A stretch of DNA of 64,000 nt, from positions 3,623,501-3,687,500 of the forward strand of contig NZ_JAFIBW010000001.1 of NCBI RefSeq assembly GCF_017833295.1, written 5' to 3'. This DNA is from Methylobacterium sp. PvR107. Its GTDB lineage: Bacteria; Pseudomonadota; Alphaproteobacteria; Rhizobiales; Beijerinckiaceae. Made by a program: the position numbers and the translations under genes. Positions 20,319 through 28,728 of the stretch are shown here, piece by piece. The notes under the pieces were generated by a model, which was not told the origin of the DNA, did no database searches, and saw only the letters and a program-made list of their open reading frames with translations. Positions within the stretch are counted from its first letter, which is position 1; the number at the start of each line of letters is the position of its first letter.

Positions 20319-21074
20319 TCAGGGGCGGGACACGGCGCGGCCGAGCCACTCTGCGAAACGAGTCGGCGCAAGCCGTGCCCGGTCCCCAGGCAGCAGGGAG
20401 CGCTCCTCCAAGACGACGCCGAAGTACGGGGACGCGGAATCGGTCACGACCTCACGGTCATCACCGGCCGCCTCAAGGTAGCGGCGCACCACGGCGTCGA
20501 GCGGGAAGGCCTCGGGACCGGCGATCTCGACCGTTCCGCGCGATGGCGGCGCGAGCGCGACGTCGGCGAGAGCCGCCGCGACGTCGTCCGACAGGATGGG
20601 CTGCACCCGCGCGGAGGTGAGGCGAACCGTCCGCCCGTCCGTCGCCCCGTGGGCGATCCCGCCCAGGAACTCGAAGAATTGCGTGGCGCGGACGATGGTC
20701 CACGGCACCGGACCGCCTGCGACCAGCGACTCCTGCGCCATCTTCGCGCGAAAATACCCGCTCGCCTGAAGGCGCTCGGTCCCGACGACCGAAAGGGCCA
20801 CGTGGTGCCGTACGCGCGCCTCGCCCTCGGCGGAGAGCAGGTTGCGCGTTGAGCGCTCGAAGAAGTCCAGCACTGCCGCGTCGGCGAACGAGGGCGAGTT
20901 CGCGACGTCCACCACGACCTCGGCGCCGTCGAGCACCTCTGTCAGCCCTTCGCCCGTGACCGCGTTCACCCCCGTCGCGGGCGAGGCAGCCACGACCGTG
21001 CGGCCGCCTTGCTTCAGGCGCTCCACGAGCTTCGACCCGATCAGGCCGCTGCCCCCGATCACCACGATCTTCAT
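20319..21074 (-). CDS. NmrA-like NAD(P)-binding atypical short-chain reductase
   Basis: A 251-residue atypical SDR. The N-terminus MKIVVIGGSGLIGSKLVERL is a Rossmann glycine motif, and the body matches NmrA/YwnB-like proteins that sense or reduce with NAD(P)H: it lacks a clear YxxxK pair and has YFRAKMAQESLV and WTIVRATQFFEFL, typical of this group. Start ATG at 21074; the frame is open further upstream but without similarity. It is the first gene after the predicted ECF41 promoter at 21135-21161, so its transcription is likely driven by the sigma factor encoded last in the operon. Confidence 0.88.
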   Translation of the reverse strand: MKIVVIGGSGLIGSKLVERLKQGGRTVVAASPATGVNAVTGEGLTEVLDGAEVVVDVANSPSFADAAVLDFFERSTRNLLSAEGEARVRHHVALSVVGTERLQASGYFRAKMAQESLVAGGPVPWTIVRATQFFEFLGGIAHGATDGRTVRLTSARVQPILSDDVAAALADVALAPPSRGTVEIAGPEAFPLDAVVRRYLEAAGDDREVVTDSASPYFGVVLEERSLLPGDRARLAPTRFAEWLGRAVSRP

Positions 21075-21134
21075 GTGTTCAGTCCCATCACTCTGCGGAG
21101 GACCACCGCTCCGAGGCGGGGCCTTCGCGCTCAT

Positions 21135-21161
21135 GACGAGGCGGGATCTCCGGATGTGACA
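21135..21161 (-). promoter_or_regulatory. Predicted ECF41 promoter (-35 TGTCACA, -10 CGTC)
   Basis: On the minus strand TGTCACA is at 21161-21155 and CGTC at 21138-21135, separated by exactly 16 bases. This equals the published ECF41 target motif as I remember it. It points into the NmrA-cupin-CMD-sigma operon, about 60 bases before the first ATG. Confidence 0.75.
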
Positions 21162-21562
21162 TCGCCACCGACGTTTCGAATCCGCAGGTGAGCGTGAGGC
21201 GGTTGCAGACGGCGATGTCGCGTCCCGCAGCGACGCAGGCCGGCGAGACCCACGGTCCGCTGCGTTCGGACCGTTGCCCGCGACGACGGCAAGCGCGCTC
21301 TGCGGGTAGCGCTGCCGCGACGAAGACGAGAGCACGGAAGACAAAGGTCGTCCGGTATCCGACACTGCTTCGACGCGGATCTCGGCCCCCGCTGTTGTAT
21401 CGAACACGGGTCCGGCAGGCTGGCGCGGCCCTCACAACCGGGACATACTTGTGCGGCGTCCGCGAACTCGGGCAATCCTCGGCCCGCGCTTCGGCTGCAT
21501 CTCACGGAGTCGCGGACGGGCGCTCCGGGAGCGCGCCGATGGGACCGCGAAAGGATGCGGCG
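21162..21562. other. Intergenic region between ECF41 operon and cyclase gene
   Basis: About 400 bases separating divergent units. The cyclase frame is open through all of it, but no domain or family N-terminus is visible before the ATG at 21563, so I treat it as non-coding. Confidence 0.45.
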
Positions 21563-23347
21563 ATGGCCCGCTTCCCGATCCCTCTGCGGAACTCGCTGTT
21601 CCGGCAGTACTTCCTCGCCCTGTTCGCGGCCGTGGCTGTCCCTCTGCTCGCCGCTGGCGGCAGCCAGGCCTGGTTCGGGTATCGCGACCAGCGGGCGCGC
21701 CTGGATGACCTTCTCGGTGCCGAGGCCCGGACCGCGGCCGCCCGCATCGCGCATTTCATCGAGCAGATCGGCGATCAACTCGCATGGATGGTTCAGTTGT
21801 CCTGGACGGAGGCCGCTGATGAGCGCCGCCGCATCGATGGGCTGCGTCTGCTGCGCCAAGTCCCTGCCGTGACAAGCCTGCGGCTGATCGACGGCGCGTC
21901 GCGGGAGCGGCTCTCCGTCTCGCGGACCGGCCTCAATCGCGTCGAGAGCCATGCCGACGCGTCGGCGGACCCTCCGGTCCTGGGAGCTCGGACGAAGCGG
22001 GCATGGTTCAGCCCCGTCACGTTCCACCGCAATTCCGAACCGTACATGACCATGGCCTTGGCAGGAAACCGCATTGCGGCAGGTGTGGCGGTAGCCGAGA
22101 TCAACCTGAAGCTGATCCTGGACGTCATTGCGGGGATCCGGGTCGGCGAGACTGGCCGAGCCTTCGTGCTCGATGGACCAGGCCGGCTCATCGCACATCC
22201 CGATATCAGCCTCGTTCTGCGCGGCTCCGAGGATCGGACAGGCGAGAACCTGCAGATGCTGCGGGCCGCTATCGTCGCGCAGGGTGGGGGTGCGGTCACG
22301 GGCCTGGACTTGGCGGGACGGACCGTCGTGGCCGCGATGGCATCAATCTCGGGGCCGGATTGGAGCGTGATCGTTCATCAGCCGGTCGCCGAAGCCTTCG
22401 CGCCAATCTACGCCGCCTTCTGGCGCCTTCTCGGCTTGCTTCTGGCCGGCACCGGCTTCGCTGCCGCCCTTGCCTATTGGCTCGCCAACCGCATGACCGG
22501 GCCGATCCGTCTGCTGGAGGAGGGCGCCGCGAGCATTGGCGCGGGCCGATTCGATCACCGCATCGAGATCGCGCGGGAGGACGAATTGGGCCGGCTCGCC
22601 GCCAGCTTCAATCAGATGGCGCGCGAGGTCTCGGTCTCTCAAGAGCGCTCAGAGCGTATCGATCGGCTCAAGCGCTTTCTCGCTCCACAGATCGCTGAAC
22701 TCGTCGATCGGACCGGCGACGACAGCGTCCTCGACGGGCACCGCGTCGAGGTCGTCGTGGTCTTCGGTGACCTCCGCGGGTTCACGCCGTTCTCCGCCCG
22801 GTCAGAGCCCGCAGCGATCATGGGCGTTCTCGGCGAGTACCACGCGGCCATCGGCGCCATCGTGAACCGGCACAACGCGACGCTGGTGAGCCTCGCCGGC
22901 GACGGCGTCATGATCCTGGTCAATGCGCCCCTTGCCTGCCCGGAGCCGGCGCTGCGGGCCGCCCGCATGGTGATCGAGATGCAGGCGACGGTGCAGACCC
23001 TGGCTGCGACCTGGCGCGCGCGCGGTCACGCGCTCGGGTTCGGGATAGGCTTGGCGATGGGACCGGCCACGGTCGGTCGGATCGGCTCCGACAGTCGCCT
23101 CGACTACACCGCCATCGGCACGGTGACGAACCTCGCCTCTCGATTGTGCGCCTCAGCGCAGGATGGACAAATCCTCGTCGACAGCACAGCGGCCGAGGCC
23201 ATCGGGAGCGGCGTTCCTCTCCTGTCGCTCGGGACGCGGCACCTGAAGGGCTTCGACGATCCGATCGCCGTCTTCGCCGTAGCGATCGGACGAGACGCCG
23301 ATGCCCGATCGGCGCCAGACGAGGCACCTTGCACAACGCTCGGCTAG
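21563..23347 (+). CDS. Membrane class III adenylate/guanylate cyclase with Cache-like sensor and HAMP
   Basis: A 594-residue cyclase. N-terminal membrane segment (about 12-38), an extracytoplasmic Cache-like sensor (about 40-280), a second membrane segment (LLGLLLAGTGFAAALAYWLA), HAMP (GPIRLLEEGAASIGAGRFD) and a C-terminal class III cyclase domain. Metal-binding Asp residues are in FGDLRGFT and AGDGVM, and TNLASRL supplies the transition-state Asn/Arg pair, so it should be catalytically active. Start 21563 follows AAAGGATGCGGCG; upstream ATGs in the same frame add disordered sequence. An NTP choice (ATP or GTP) is not decided here. A CRP-type site lies 2 kb downstream (25208-25243). Confidence 0.92.
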   Translation: MARFPIPLRNSLFRQYFLALFAAVAVPLLAAGGSQAWFGYRDQRARLDDLLGAEARTAAARIAHFIEQIGDQLAWMVQLSWTEAADERRRIDGLRLLRQVPAVTSLRLIDGASRERLSVSRTGLNRVESHADASADPPVLGARTKRAWFSPVTFHRNSEPYMTMALAGNRIAAGVAVAEINLKLILDVIAGIRVGETGRAFVLDGPGRLIAHPDISLVLRGSEDRTGENLQMLRAAIVAQGGGAVTGLDLAGRTVVAAMASISGPDWSVIVHQPVAEAFAPIYAAFWRLLGLLLAGTGFAAALAYWLANRMTGPIRLLEEGAASIGAGRFDHRIEIAREDELGRLAASFNQMAREVSVSQERSERIDRLKRFLAPQIAELVDRTGDDSVLDGHRVEVVVVFGDLRGFTPFSARSEPAAIMGVLGEYHAAIGAIVNRHNATLVSLAGDGVMILVNAPLACPEPALRAARMVIEMQATVQTLAATWRARGHALGFGIGLAMGPATVGRIGSDSRLDYTAIGTVTNLASRLCASAQDGQILVDSTAAEAIGSGVPLLSLGTRHLKGFDDPIAVFAVAIGRDADARSAPDEAPCTTLG

Positions 23348-23357
23348 GAGTTGGCCG

Positions 23358-24353
23358 ATGAGACGACGCGAAATCCTGAAGGGGCCCGCCGCCGCCCTGC
23401 TCGGCTGCGTGATGGCCGGAGCGCAGCGGGCGTCGGCGCAGCCGCGGACACTGCCGGTGATCGGGTATCTGGGCTCCGAGACGCCGGAGCGCGTCGCCAG
23501 CCGGCTCGCGGCCTTTCGTACTGGCTTGGCCGATACCGGACTCGTCGAGGGTCGAGACGTCGCCATCGCGTACCGCTGGGCGGACGGACGCTACGAACAG
23601 CTTCCCGCACTCGCGAAGGAACTGGTCGGCCATGGGATCGCGGTTCTGGTCGCCCCCGGAGGTGCGCCCGTGGTGCTCGCGGCGCGGGCGGCGACCGAGA
23701 CAATCCCGATCGTATTTGAAATGGGCGGTGATCCGGTCGTTCTCGGCCTGGTGGACGATCTCGCGCGCCCGCGCGGCAATCTCACGGGCGTGTCGAGCCT
23801 GAGCGTCGAGGTCTCGAACAAGCGCCTTGAGTTCATGAAGGAGCTCTTTCCGACAGCGGACATCCTCGCAGTCGCAATCAACCCGACCAGTCCCACGGTC
23901 GGTTCGCAACTGGTCGGTCTTCGCACCGCAGCCGACAGCCTCGGCGTGCGGCTTCACCTGCTTGAGGCTAGTCGCGAGGACGTGTTCGAGGCCCTGTTCA
24001 CGGAGCCGCGCCGGCTGGGGATACCAGGTCTCGTCTTCACCTCCGACCCCTTCTTTGCCTACCGCAGCGAGTATCTGGCGATGCTTGCCATCCGCTACGG
24101 CCTGCCCGCGATCACCCAATCCCGCGACTTCCCCATCGCCGGCGGCCTGATGAGCTACGGTGGCGACTTCGCGCAGTCGCATCGCCAAGCCGGCGTGTAT
24201 GTCGGACGCGTGCTCAAGGGCGAGCCGCCTGGCGACCTGCCGGTGCAACTCGTGACGAGGGTGGAGCTGTTCGCCAATATGAAGGCGGCCTCGCGTCTCG
24301 GCATGACGGTGCCGCCCTCGATCCTGAGCAGCGCCGACGGAGTCATCGAATAG
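23358..24353 (+). CDS. ABC transporter substrate-binding protein (PF04392-type)
   Basis: A 331-residue periplasmic binding protein of the type often found alone in rhizobiales genomes. The N-terminus (MRRREILKGPAAALLG) is a twin-arginine-like signal with cleavage near SAQ/PRTLP. RTLPVIGYLGSETPE, RPRGNLTGVSSLS and SDPFFAYRSEYLAMLA are typical of the family. ATG at 23358 is preceded by TAGGAGTTGGCCG, and starts only 10 bases after the cyclase stop, so the two are likely cotranscribed. No permease or ATPase is adjacent; it could instead act as a sensor partner for the cyclase. Confidence 0.88.
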   Translation: MRRREILKGPAAALLGCVMAGAQRASAQPRTLPVIGYLGSETPERVASRLAAFRTGLADTGLVEGRDVAIAYRWADGRYEQLPALAKELVGHGIAVLVAPGGAPVVLAARAATETIPIVFEMGGDPVVLGLVDDLARPRGNLTGVSSLSVEVSNKRLEFMKELFPTADILAVAINPTSPTVGSQLVGLRTAADSLGVRLHLLEASREDVFEALFTEPRRLGIPGLVFTSDPFFAYRSEYLAMLAIRYGLPAITQSRDFPIAGGLMSYGGDFAQSHRQAGVYVGRVLKGEPPGDLPVQLVTRVELFANMKAASRLGMTVPPSILSSADGVIE

Positions 24354-24378
24354 AGAGCGGAGCCGAGCGGACGTCGCA

Positions 24379-25113
24379 TCAGCGCGCGCCGCGAAATCGC
24401 GGCAGGAGCATGCCCGCCTCGCGCCGATAGCGGATGTAGCGGTCGCCGAAGACGGTGACGAGGTCGCGCTCCTCCAGCTGAATACCGACGAGGATGTACG
24501 CCGTCGTCACCGCCGCAAATAGCAGGTGGCCAACCGTCATTGTCGGGGTCGCCCAGAAGGCGATGACGAAGCCAAGGTATATCGGATGCCGAACGTGCTT
24601 GTAGAGGAACGGGGTCGTGAACGCGGCGTCGCCTCGCGCGCGCGCCTGCCAACCCTGGATGGCCTGCTTCAGGCCGAAGAGGTCGAAATGGCTGATCATG
24701 AATGTGCTTGCGACGACGACGAGCCAGCCGATCCAGTAGAGCCCCGTGATCAGCGACGCTGCAACCGGCTCGGAGACCGACCATACGATCGACGGAAGGG
24801 GGCGCCACTGCCAGAACAGCAGTAACAGTGCGAGGCTCGCTAGCAGGACGTAAGTGCTGCGCTCGATGGGCTTCGGAATAAGGCGTGTCCACCAGGCCTT
24901 GAAGCGCGGGCGGGCCATCACGCTGTGCTGAAGCGCGAAGACGGTGAGCAGGGCAACGTCCACCATGACGGCGAGCCATGGCTCGACAATCGGTCCGTCG
25001 TCGACAGTCTTCGGAACAGGGCCGCCTCCGAGGAAGCCGATGGCGTAGAGGAAGGACACGATGAAGATCGCGTAGGAGACGAAGGCGTACAGAATGCGGG
25101 CAGCGTGGGACAT
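24379..25113 (-). CDS. mddA: Probable methanethiol S-methyltransferase (MddA-like membrane methyltransferase)
   Basis: A 244-residue protein with about six membrane segments from the NnrU/isoprenylcysteine methyltransferase-like superfamily. HVRHPIYLGFVIAFW and EERDLVTVFGDRYIRYRREA form the conserved C-terminal SAM-binding region. Overall organisation and the ALQHSVMARPRFKAWW segment match MddA, which converts methanethiol to dimethyl sulfide. The assignment within the superfamily is from memory of sequence pattern, so other thiol methylations are possible. It is convergent with the binding-protein gene and divergent from the DUF1127 gene. Confidence 0.75.
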   Translation of the reverse strand: MSHAARILYAFVSYAIFIVSFLYAIGFLGGGPVPKTVDDGPIVEPWLAVMVDVALLTVFALQHSVMARPRFKAWWTRLIPKPIERSTYVLLASLALLLLFWQWRPLPSIVWSVSEPVAASLITGLYWIGWLVVVASTFMISHFDLFGLKQAIQGWQARARGDAAFTTPFLYKHVRHPIYLGFVIAFWATPTMTVGHLLFAAVTTAYILVGIQLEERDLVTVFGDRYIRYRREAGMLLPRFRGAR

Positions 25114-25207
25114 GGCGGACCTCGGTCGATAAGTGCGTGATCAGCCGCCCTGTCAGGCTAAGTCCTGGCCCGGCGTCTCGCGGCACAACCCCTATCCGGC
25201 AGATCGC

Positions 25208-25243
25208 CCGCCCCGTCTGTGACGGCGATCACAGACGGGGCGG
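25208..25243. promoter_or_regulatory. Perfect palindrome containing a CRP/FNR-family site
   Basis: Arms 25208-25222 and 25229-25243 are exact 15-base reverse complements around a 6-base centre. The core TGTGACGGCGATCACA (25218-25233) is a perfect TGTGA-N6-TCACA CRP consensus. It lies between mddA (minus) and the DUF1127 gene (plus). A hairpin function is also possible. Confidence 0.65.
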
Positions 25244-25288
25244 ACCCGCCTTGGCATGTCGATCTCCTCGGCCGAGGAGGATCATGTG

Positions 25289-25435
25289 ATGACCATGTTC
25301 TCAGCCTTCAGACGCTGGCTTGACTATCGTCGCACGACGAACGAGCTCGCCCTGTTCAACGACCGCAACCTCGCGGATATCGGCCTTGTTCGCTTCGATG
25401 TCATGCAAGTCGAGGCTGTCAGGCTCATGCGATAG
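25289..25435 (+). CDS. DUF1127 small basic protein
   Basis: A 48-residue protein with the DUF1127 pattern: FSAFRRWLDYRRTTNELALF, then NDRNLADIGLVR. DUF1127 proteins are common, often multi-copy, in alphaproteobacteria; some bind RNA or affect phosphate and C1/N metabolism. ATG at 25289 is 8 bases after GGAGG; a spurious ATG-TGA at 25284 precedes it. The CRP-like palindrome is centred about 63 bases before this start, so regulation by a CRP-family protein is plausible. Confidence 0.85.
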   Translation: MTMFSAFRRWLDYRRTTNELALFNDRNLADIGLVRFDVMQVEAVRLMR

Positions 25436-25478
25436 CTTCGCTGCCAGCCTCGGCCCGAGTGCCTGAGCCGTGGAGCCG

Positions 25479-25700
25479 TCAGGCCGAAATGTATGGTCCC
25501 GTGATGTGGTGTGACGCGTCGAGGCTGAATCGGTCAGGCTCTTTGGTCCAGATCTGAAGGATAGGCCCGAAGGGCGTGAGGCCCCGCAGAGTCTTCAGCC
25601 GCCGGGCATGGTTGTAGGTGTCGACGAACAGCTGCAAGTGTGGTGGAAGCTGTTCCCGGGTCTCGTGGTGGTAGCGCTTTGCCGCCGCTCTGGTGCTCTC
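25479..25700 (-). pseudogene. IS481-type transposase, C-terminal remnant
   Basis: The minus strand reads AAKRYHHETREQLPPHLQLF, VDTYNHARRLKTLRGLTPF and WTKEPDRFSLDASHHITGP before a stop at 25479, the conserved tail of IS481-family DDE transposases. The catalytic core upstream is missing; from about 25700 to the IS3 insertion at 25996 the frame no longer resembles the family. Confidence 0.82.
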
Positions 25701-26057
25701 CTGACGTCCCTGTATGGCGCGACGGGCCGCCCCCGTCGTGCGGGCCTTGCCCTGGAGAATTTGGCCCCTGGCGCATCCCTCGCGGCATGATGGTCAACCG
25801 ATCCACCACACGGCGGGATCAAACATCCAGATCGTGCTCGCGCCCATGGAGACCACGCGGTCCGAATTGGCGGGGGAGGGCAAGACTGCACTGAACGATC
25901 GAGATCTGCTTTGGCACTGGAAAGGGCGACCATGTCCCCGGCCAATGCGAGGCGTCTCCTTGGACTTCCGGCACCGCCACATGACGTTTCGCGACTGACC
26001 TTGCCCCCTGGATTGCCCTCGATCTGAAGCTAGGGTCCGTCGATCAGGAGACGGACG

Positions 26058-26324
26058 ATGAAGAAGAGCCGGTTCAGTGAAGAGCAGATTATCGGCATCC
26101 TGAAGGAGCAGCAGGCTGGCCTGCCGGTCGCCGATATCTGTCGCCGCCACGGCATCAGCGACGCGACGTTCTACACATGGCGTTCGCGCTACGGTGGCAT
26201 GGAGGTCTCGGATGCGCGGCGTCTGAAGGCGCTCGATGAGGAGAACCGCAAGCTCAAGAAGCTCCTGGCCGAGGCGATGCTCGACGTGGCCACGCTGCGC
26301 GAGGCACTGGGAAAAAACTTCTAA
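26058..26324 (+). CDS. IS3-family transposase OrfA
   Basis: An 88-residue helix-turn-helix/leucine-zipper protein of IS3 elements. [20 protein letters not shown] and [20 protein letters not shown] are the standard [23 protein letters not shown] is the leucine-zipper region used for oligomerisation. ATG at 26058 has CAGGAGACGG upstream. A slippery heptamer at 26312-26318 near its end allows a -1 frameshift into OrfB. Confidence 0.97.
   Translation: MKKSRFSEEQIIGILKEQQAGLPVADICRRHGISDATFYTWRSRYGGMEVSDARRLKALDEENRKLKKLLAEAMLDVATLREALGKNF
26312..26318 (+). other. Programmed -1 frameshift site (A AAA AAC)
   Basis: A6C heptamer phased A_AAA_AAC in the OrfA frame (GGA AAA AAC TTC TAA). Slippage by -1 reads on through [19 protein letters not shown] into OrfB, making the OrfAB transposase. 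This is the standard expression strategy of IS3 elements. Confidence 0.85.
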
Positions 26325-26347
26325 CGCCTGGAGCACGGAGAACAGCC

Positions 26348-27169
26348 GTGAGCTGGGCCATCGAGGAGAAGGGCTATTCGCAGCGTCGCGCCTGTGGGCT
26401 GATCGGCCTGGAGCCGAAGACATACCGCTACGCCCCGACCCGTGATGATGATGCGGCCGTGCGGGTACGCCTGCGCAGCCTGGCCGGCGAGCGTCGTCGC
26501 TTTGGCTATCGGCGCCTGCTTATCCTGCTGCGGCGGGAGGGCCTTAAGCTGAATCACAAGAAGCTGTTCCGGCTCTACCGGGAGGAGCGGCTGTCGGTGC
26601 GCAGGCGGGGTGGGCGCAAACGAGCCCTAGGGACGCGGGCACCGGCCGCCGTGCCGCAGGAGCCGAACCAGCGCTGGAGCCTCGACTTCGTCTCCGACAC
26701 GCTCGACGACGGACGGCGCTTCCGCATCCTCGTCGTGGTCGACGACTGCACGCGGGAGTGCCTGGCGCTCGTGGTCGACACGTCGCTGTCCGGCCAGCGG
26801 GTCGCGCGCGAACTCGACCGGATCATCGCGGATCGGGGCAAGCCGGTTATGATCGTCTCGGACAACGGCACCGAGCTGACCTCGCACGCCATTCTTCGCT
26901 GGCAGGAGGAGCGTGCGGTCGCGTGGCACTACATCGCTCCCGGCAAGCCGCAGCAGAACGGCTTCGTTGAAAGCTTGAACGGGCGCTTGCGCGACGAGTG
27001 CTTGAACGAGCATCTCTTCCGGAGCCTGTCGGCGGCTCGGACCATCATCGAGGCGTGGCGGGTGGACTACAACACCTGCCGCCCTCACACGAGCCTCGGC
27101 GGACTCACCCCGAACGCGTTTGCAACCCGGTCCAAACAGGACCAGAACCAGAACGGACTCTGGTTATGA
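26348..27169 (+). CDS. IS3-family transposase OrfB (DDE integrase core)
   Basis: A 273-residue catalytic part of the transposase, normally translated as OrfAB by the -1 frameshift at 26312-26318. The N-terminal HTH_21 region ([32 protein letters not shown]) is followed by the rve integrase core. The DDE triad is visible as Asp in [11 protein letters not shown], Asp in [13 protein letters not shown] and Glu in [20 protein letters not shown]. The listed start is a GTG inside the frame. The gene is complete and undamaged. Confidence 0.96.
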   Translation: MSWAIEEKGYSQRRACGLIGLEPKTYRYAPTRDDDAAVRVRLRSLAGERRRFGYRRLLILLRREGLKLNHKKLFRLYREERLSVRRRGGRKRALGTRAPAAVPQEPNQRWSLDFVSDTLDDGRRFRILVVVDDCTRECLALVVDTSLSGQRVARELDRIIADRGKPVMIVSDNGTELTSHAILRWQEERAVAWHYIAPGKPQQNGFVESLNGRLRDECLNEHLFRSLSAARTIIEAWRVDYNTCRPHTSLGGLTPNAFATRSKQDQNQNGLWL

Positions 27170-27410
27170 ACGGGGGCAAACAGGGGGCAAGGTCACGACC
27201 AGGCAGCCAGCACCCACGCGCGCTGATCGATCGCGGGAGCGCTAGATAACGATCACAGCCAGCATGGCGGCCGATGACCCCTCCCGGAGACGCGACGCCT
27301 GATGTTGATCCAAACTAGATACGACGTTCCACGAGCCGTAAATTTGAGCAATCACACAAGCTCAGATCTATCGACCGGTGCGTTCGATAATCGCGAACGC
27401 GACCAGAAAT

Positions 27411-27614
27411 TTATTTCTGAGCAAGACATTTATTGACGTCGCCGGGCAACAGCCAATCACAGCTCGCAGCCGGGCGGATGGCTCCAGCCTCCGCGACAGC
27501 GGCCTCACTGATTGGCGGCGACGCCAGCACGGTTGCGCCGAAAGCTATGGCGGTGGCGGCGAATGCGAACAGCACGAGGTCGCGTCGCTGCGCGCGGAGC
27601 AAGAGAGCGGACAT
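27411..27614 (-). CDS. Small secreted protein, unknown function
   Basis: A 67-residue protein. Residues 12-32 are hydrophobic (LVLFAFAATAIAFGATVLAS) after a basic N-terminus, giving a signal peptide or membrane anchor; the mature part is short and ends CDWLLPGDVNKCLAQK with two cysteines that could pair. GGGAGGACGCC precedes the ATG at 27614, a very good ribosome site. I do not recognise the family. Confidence 0.6.
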   Translation of the reverse strand: MSALLLRAQRRDLVLFAFAATAIAFGATVLASPPISEAAVAEAGAIRPAASCDWLLPGDVNKCLAQK

Positions 27615-27757
27615 GGCGTCCTCCCAAGCGGCGCATAGGGTGCGCCAGAAGTAAGATTAGATCCTGCCGTCTGGTTACCGCGTCCTCCAATTGGTGGAGC
27701 GTTGTCTGATTTCCAAGCCCTGTTCTGCCGCTGGCACGTTCAGTAAGGACGACAGAG

Positions 27758-27898
27758 CTAAGCCGCTTGTACGATCCAGCCGAGTACCGTAGCGCACCGC
27801 TCGGCTTGGTCGCGAGTCAGCCCGGAGGCGACGACATCTCCGTTGCGGTAGACCGCAAAGGTGCCGTCATCAGAGATGCGGATCTTGATCGAGGGCAT
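27758..27898 (-). CDS. Small hypothetical protein, translationally coupled
   Basis: A 46-residue protein (MPSIKIRISDDGTFAVYRNG, then SGLTRDQAERCATVLGW). It may be a small beta-sheet/helix fold. Its ATG shares a base with the TGA of the upstream 83-residue gene (TGATG at 27896-27900), showing translational coupling. The frame is open further upstream, but the coupled start is more credible. Function unknown. Confidence 0.6.
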   Translation of the reverse strand: MPSIKIRISDDGTFAVYRNGDVVASGLTRDQAERCATVLGWIVQAA

Positions 27899-28149
27899 CA
27901 GGCACCGCCGCCTTCGAGGGCTTCGAGTTGCTTCAGCCCCGCGGGAGTGATCCGCCACGTTGCGAAGGTCCCGCCCAGATGAGGGCCTGCCTGCTCCCCG
28001 AGCCACGCGAAAACGCCGCGACTCTCAAGGCCGCACAAGCGGCTGTGATCACCCGGCCAATCTCGGTCCAGCTGCCGTTTGACGGACACGCATCCGTCGA
28101 TCGACTCAGCGGCTTTGGCAAGCAGGCGACGCTCGTGATTGACCAGCAT
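27898..28149 (-). CDS. Small hypothetical protein, possible winged-helix-like fold
   Basis: An 83-residue protein (MLVNHERRLLAKAAESIDGC, then RQLDRDWPGDHSRLCGLE). TFATWRITPAGLKQLEALEG near the C-terminus looks like the wing and last helix of a winged-helix DNA-binding fold, but this is only a resemblance. ATG at 28149 follows CAGGAGAGCCA; an ATG at 28179 is also in frame. It is coupled to the downstream 46-residue gene. Its upstream region and first codons are partly duplicated at 47528-47629. Confidence 0.6.
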   Translation of the reverse strand: MLVNHERRLLAKAAESIDGCVSVKRQLDRDWPGDHSRLCGLESRGVFAWLGEQAGPHLGGTFATWRITPAGLKQLEALEGGGA

Positions 28150-28243
28150 TGGCTCTCCTGGGTGCGGCAGCTCCATCACGCGTCACGTCCCTCCAGGGTG
28201 GCGCGTATGGTTAAGCTTCAGCAACAGTGCGGCAACAATGTGG
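28141..28243 (-). repeat. Dispersed repeat copy A (promoter, RBS and start region)
   Basis: Two blocks are conserved with 47528-47629: GACCAGCATTGGCTCTCCTG (28141-28160, covering the reverse complement of the start codon and RBS) and AAGCTTCAGCAACAGTGCGG (28213-28232). The block-to-block distance is 72 bp here and 71 bp in the other copy. It precedes the 83-residue gene. Confidence 0.65.
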
Positions 28244-28728
28244 GTTTCTGCGTAGTCGCCTCGGCAGTCGCGGGGCCGCTCGCGGCTCCGATACGCGCGT
28301 GTGGGTTCGGTCCACTCCTGCTGCTCCTCTCGCAGGAACGTCATCAAGGTCCACCCCTTGCCCGCAACAGGTCGTCCCGAGGCTGGCCGAGTTCCCGGCT
28401 CTCGTCGCCGAGGTGCCGAGCGCTGAGGTCACGCTGCCACAGCCGCGCACCGCGCGCCGCCCGGCGCTGACGGCATCTTGTGCCGGCCGGGGCGAAACCT
28501 GAGCCAAGCGAGACGCGCCGTATCCGGACGACCGCATTCGGTGAAGCAGCCCGCTTCGATCGAAGAAAGAGTCTGGAATAAATCGCCCGCGCCTTCGGTT
28601 TCCAACAACAGTGAGGAGCTGCCGCGCCCGGCAGCCTGTCGGAGGACAGTCTCCACTTCGGATCGGAGACCCGACGAAGCACGCGTGCTCTCACTCATCG
28701 AGATCCGACCCGCAGGGGAGGGTTGTTC
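28244..28728. other. Intergenic region, nothing recognised
   Basis: About 485 bases between the small-gene pair and the MBL-fold hydrolase. Frames on both strands look like shadows. No clear hairpin or promoter was identified. Confidence 0.4.

Larger units (their letters stand above)
25996..27195 (+). mobile_element. Intact IS3-family (IS407-group) insertion sequence
   Basis: 1200 bp bounded by inverted ends: TGACCTTGCCCCCTG at 25996-26010 and its reverse complement at 27181-27195, followed inside by a further matching TTGCCC block. The element is flanked by a direct CGAC repeat (25992-25995 and 27196-27199), a 4-bp target duplication, the size made by the IS407 group. Both transposase frames and the frameshift site are intact, so it may be active. 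It landed in DNA next to an older IS481 relic. Confidence 0.93.
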
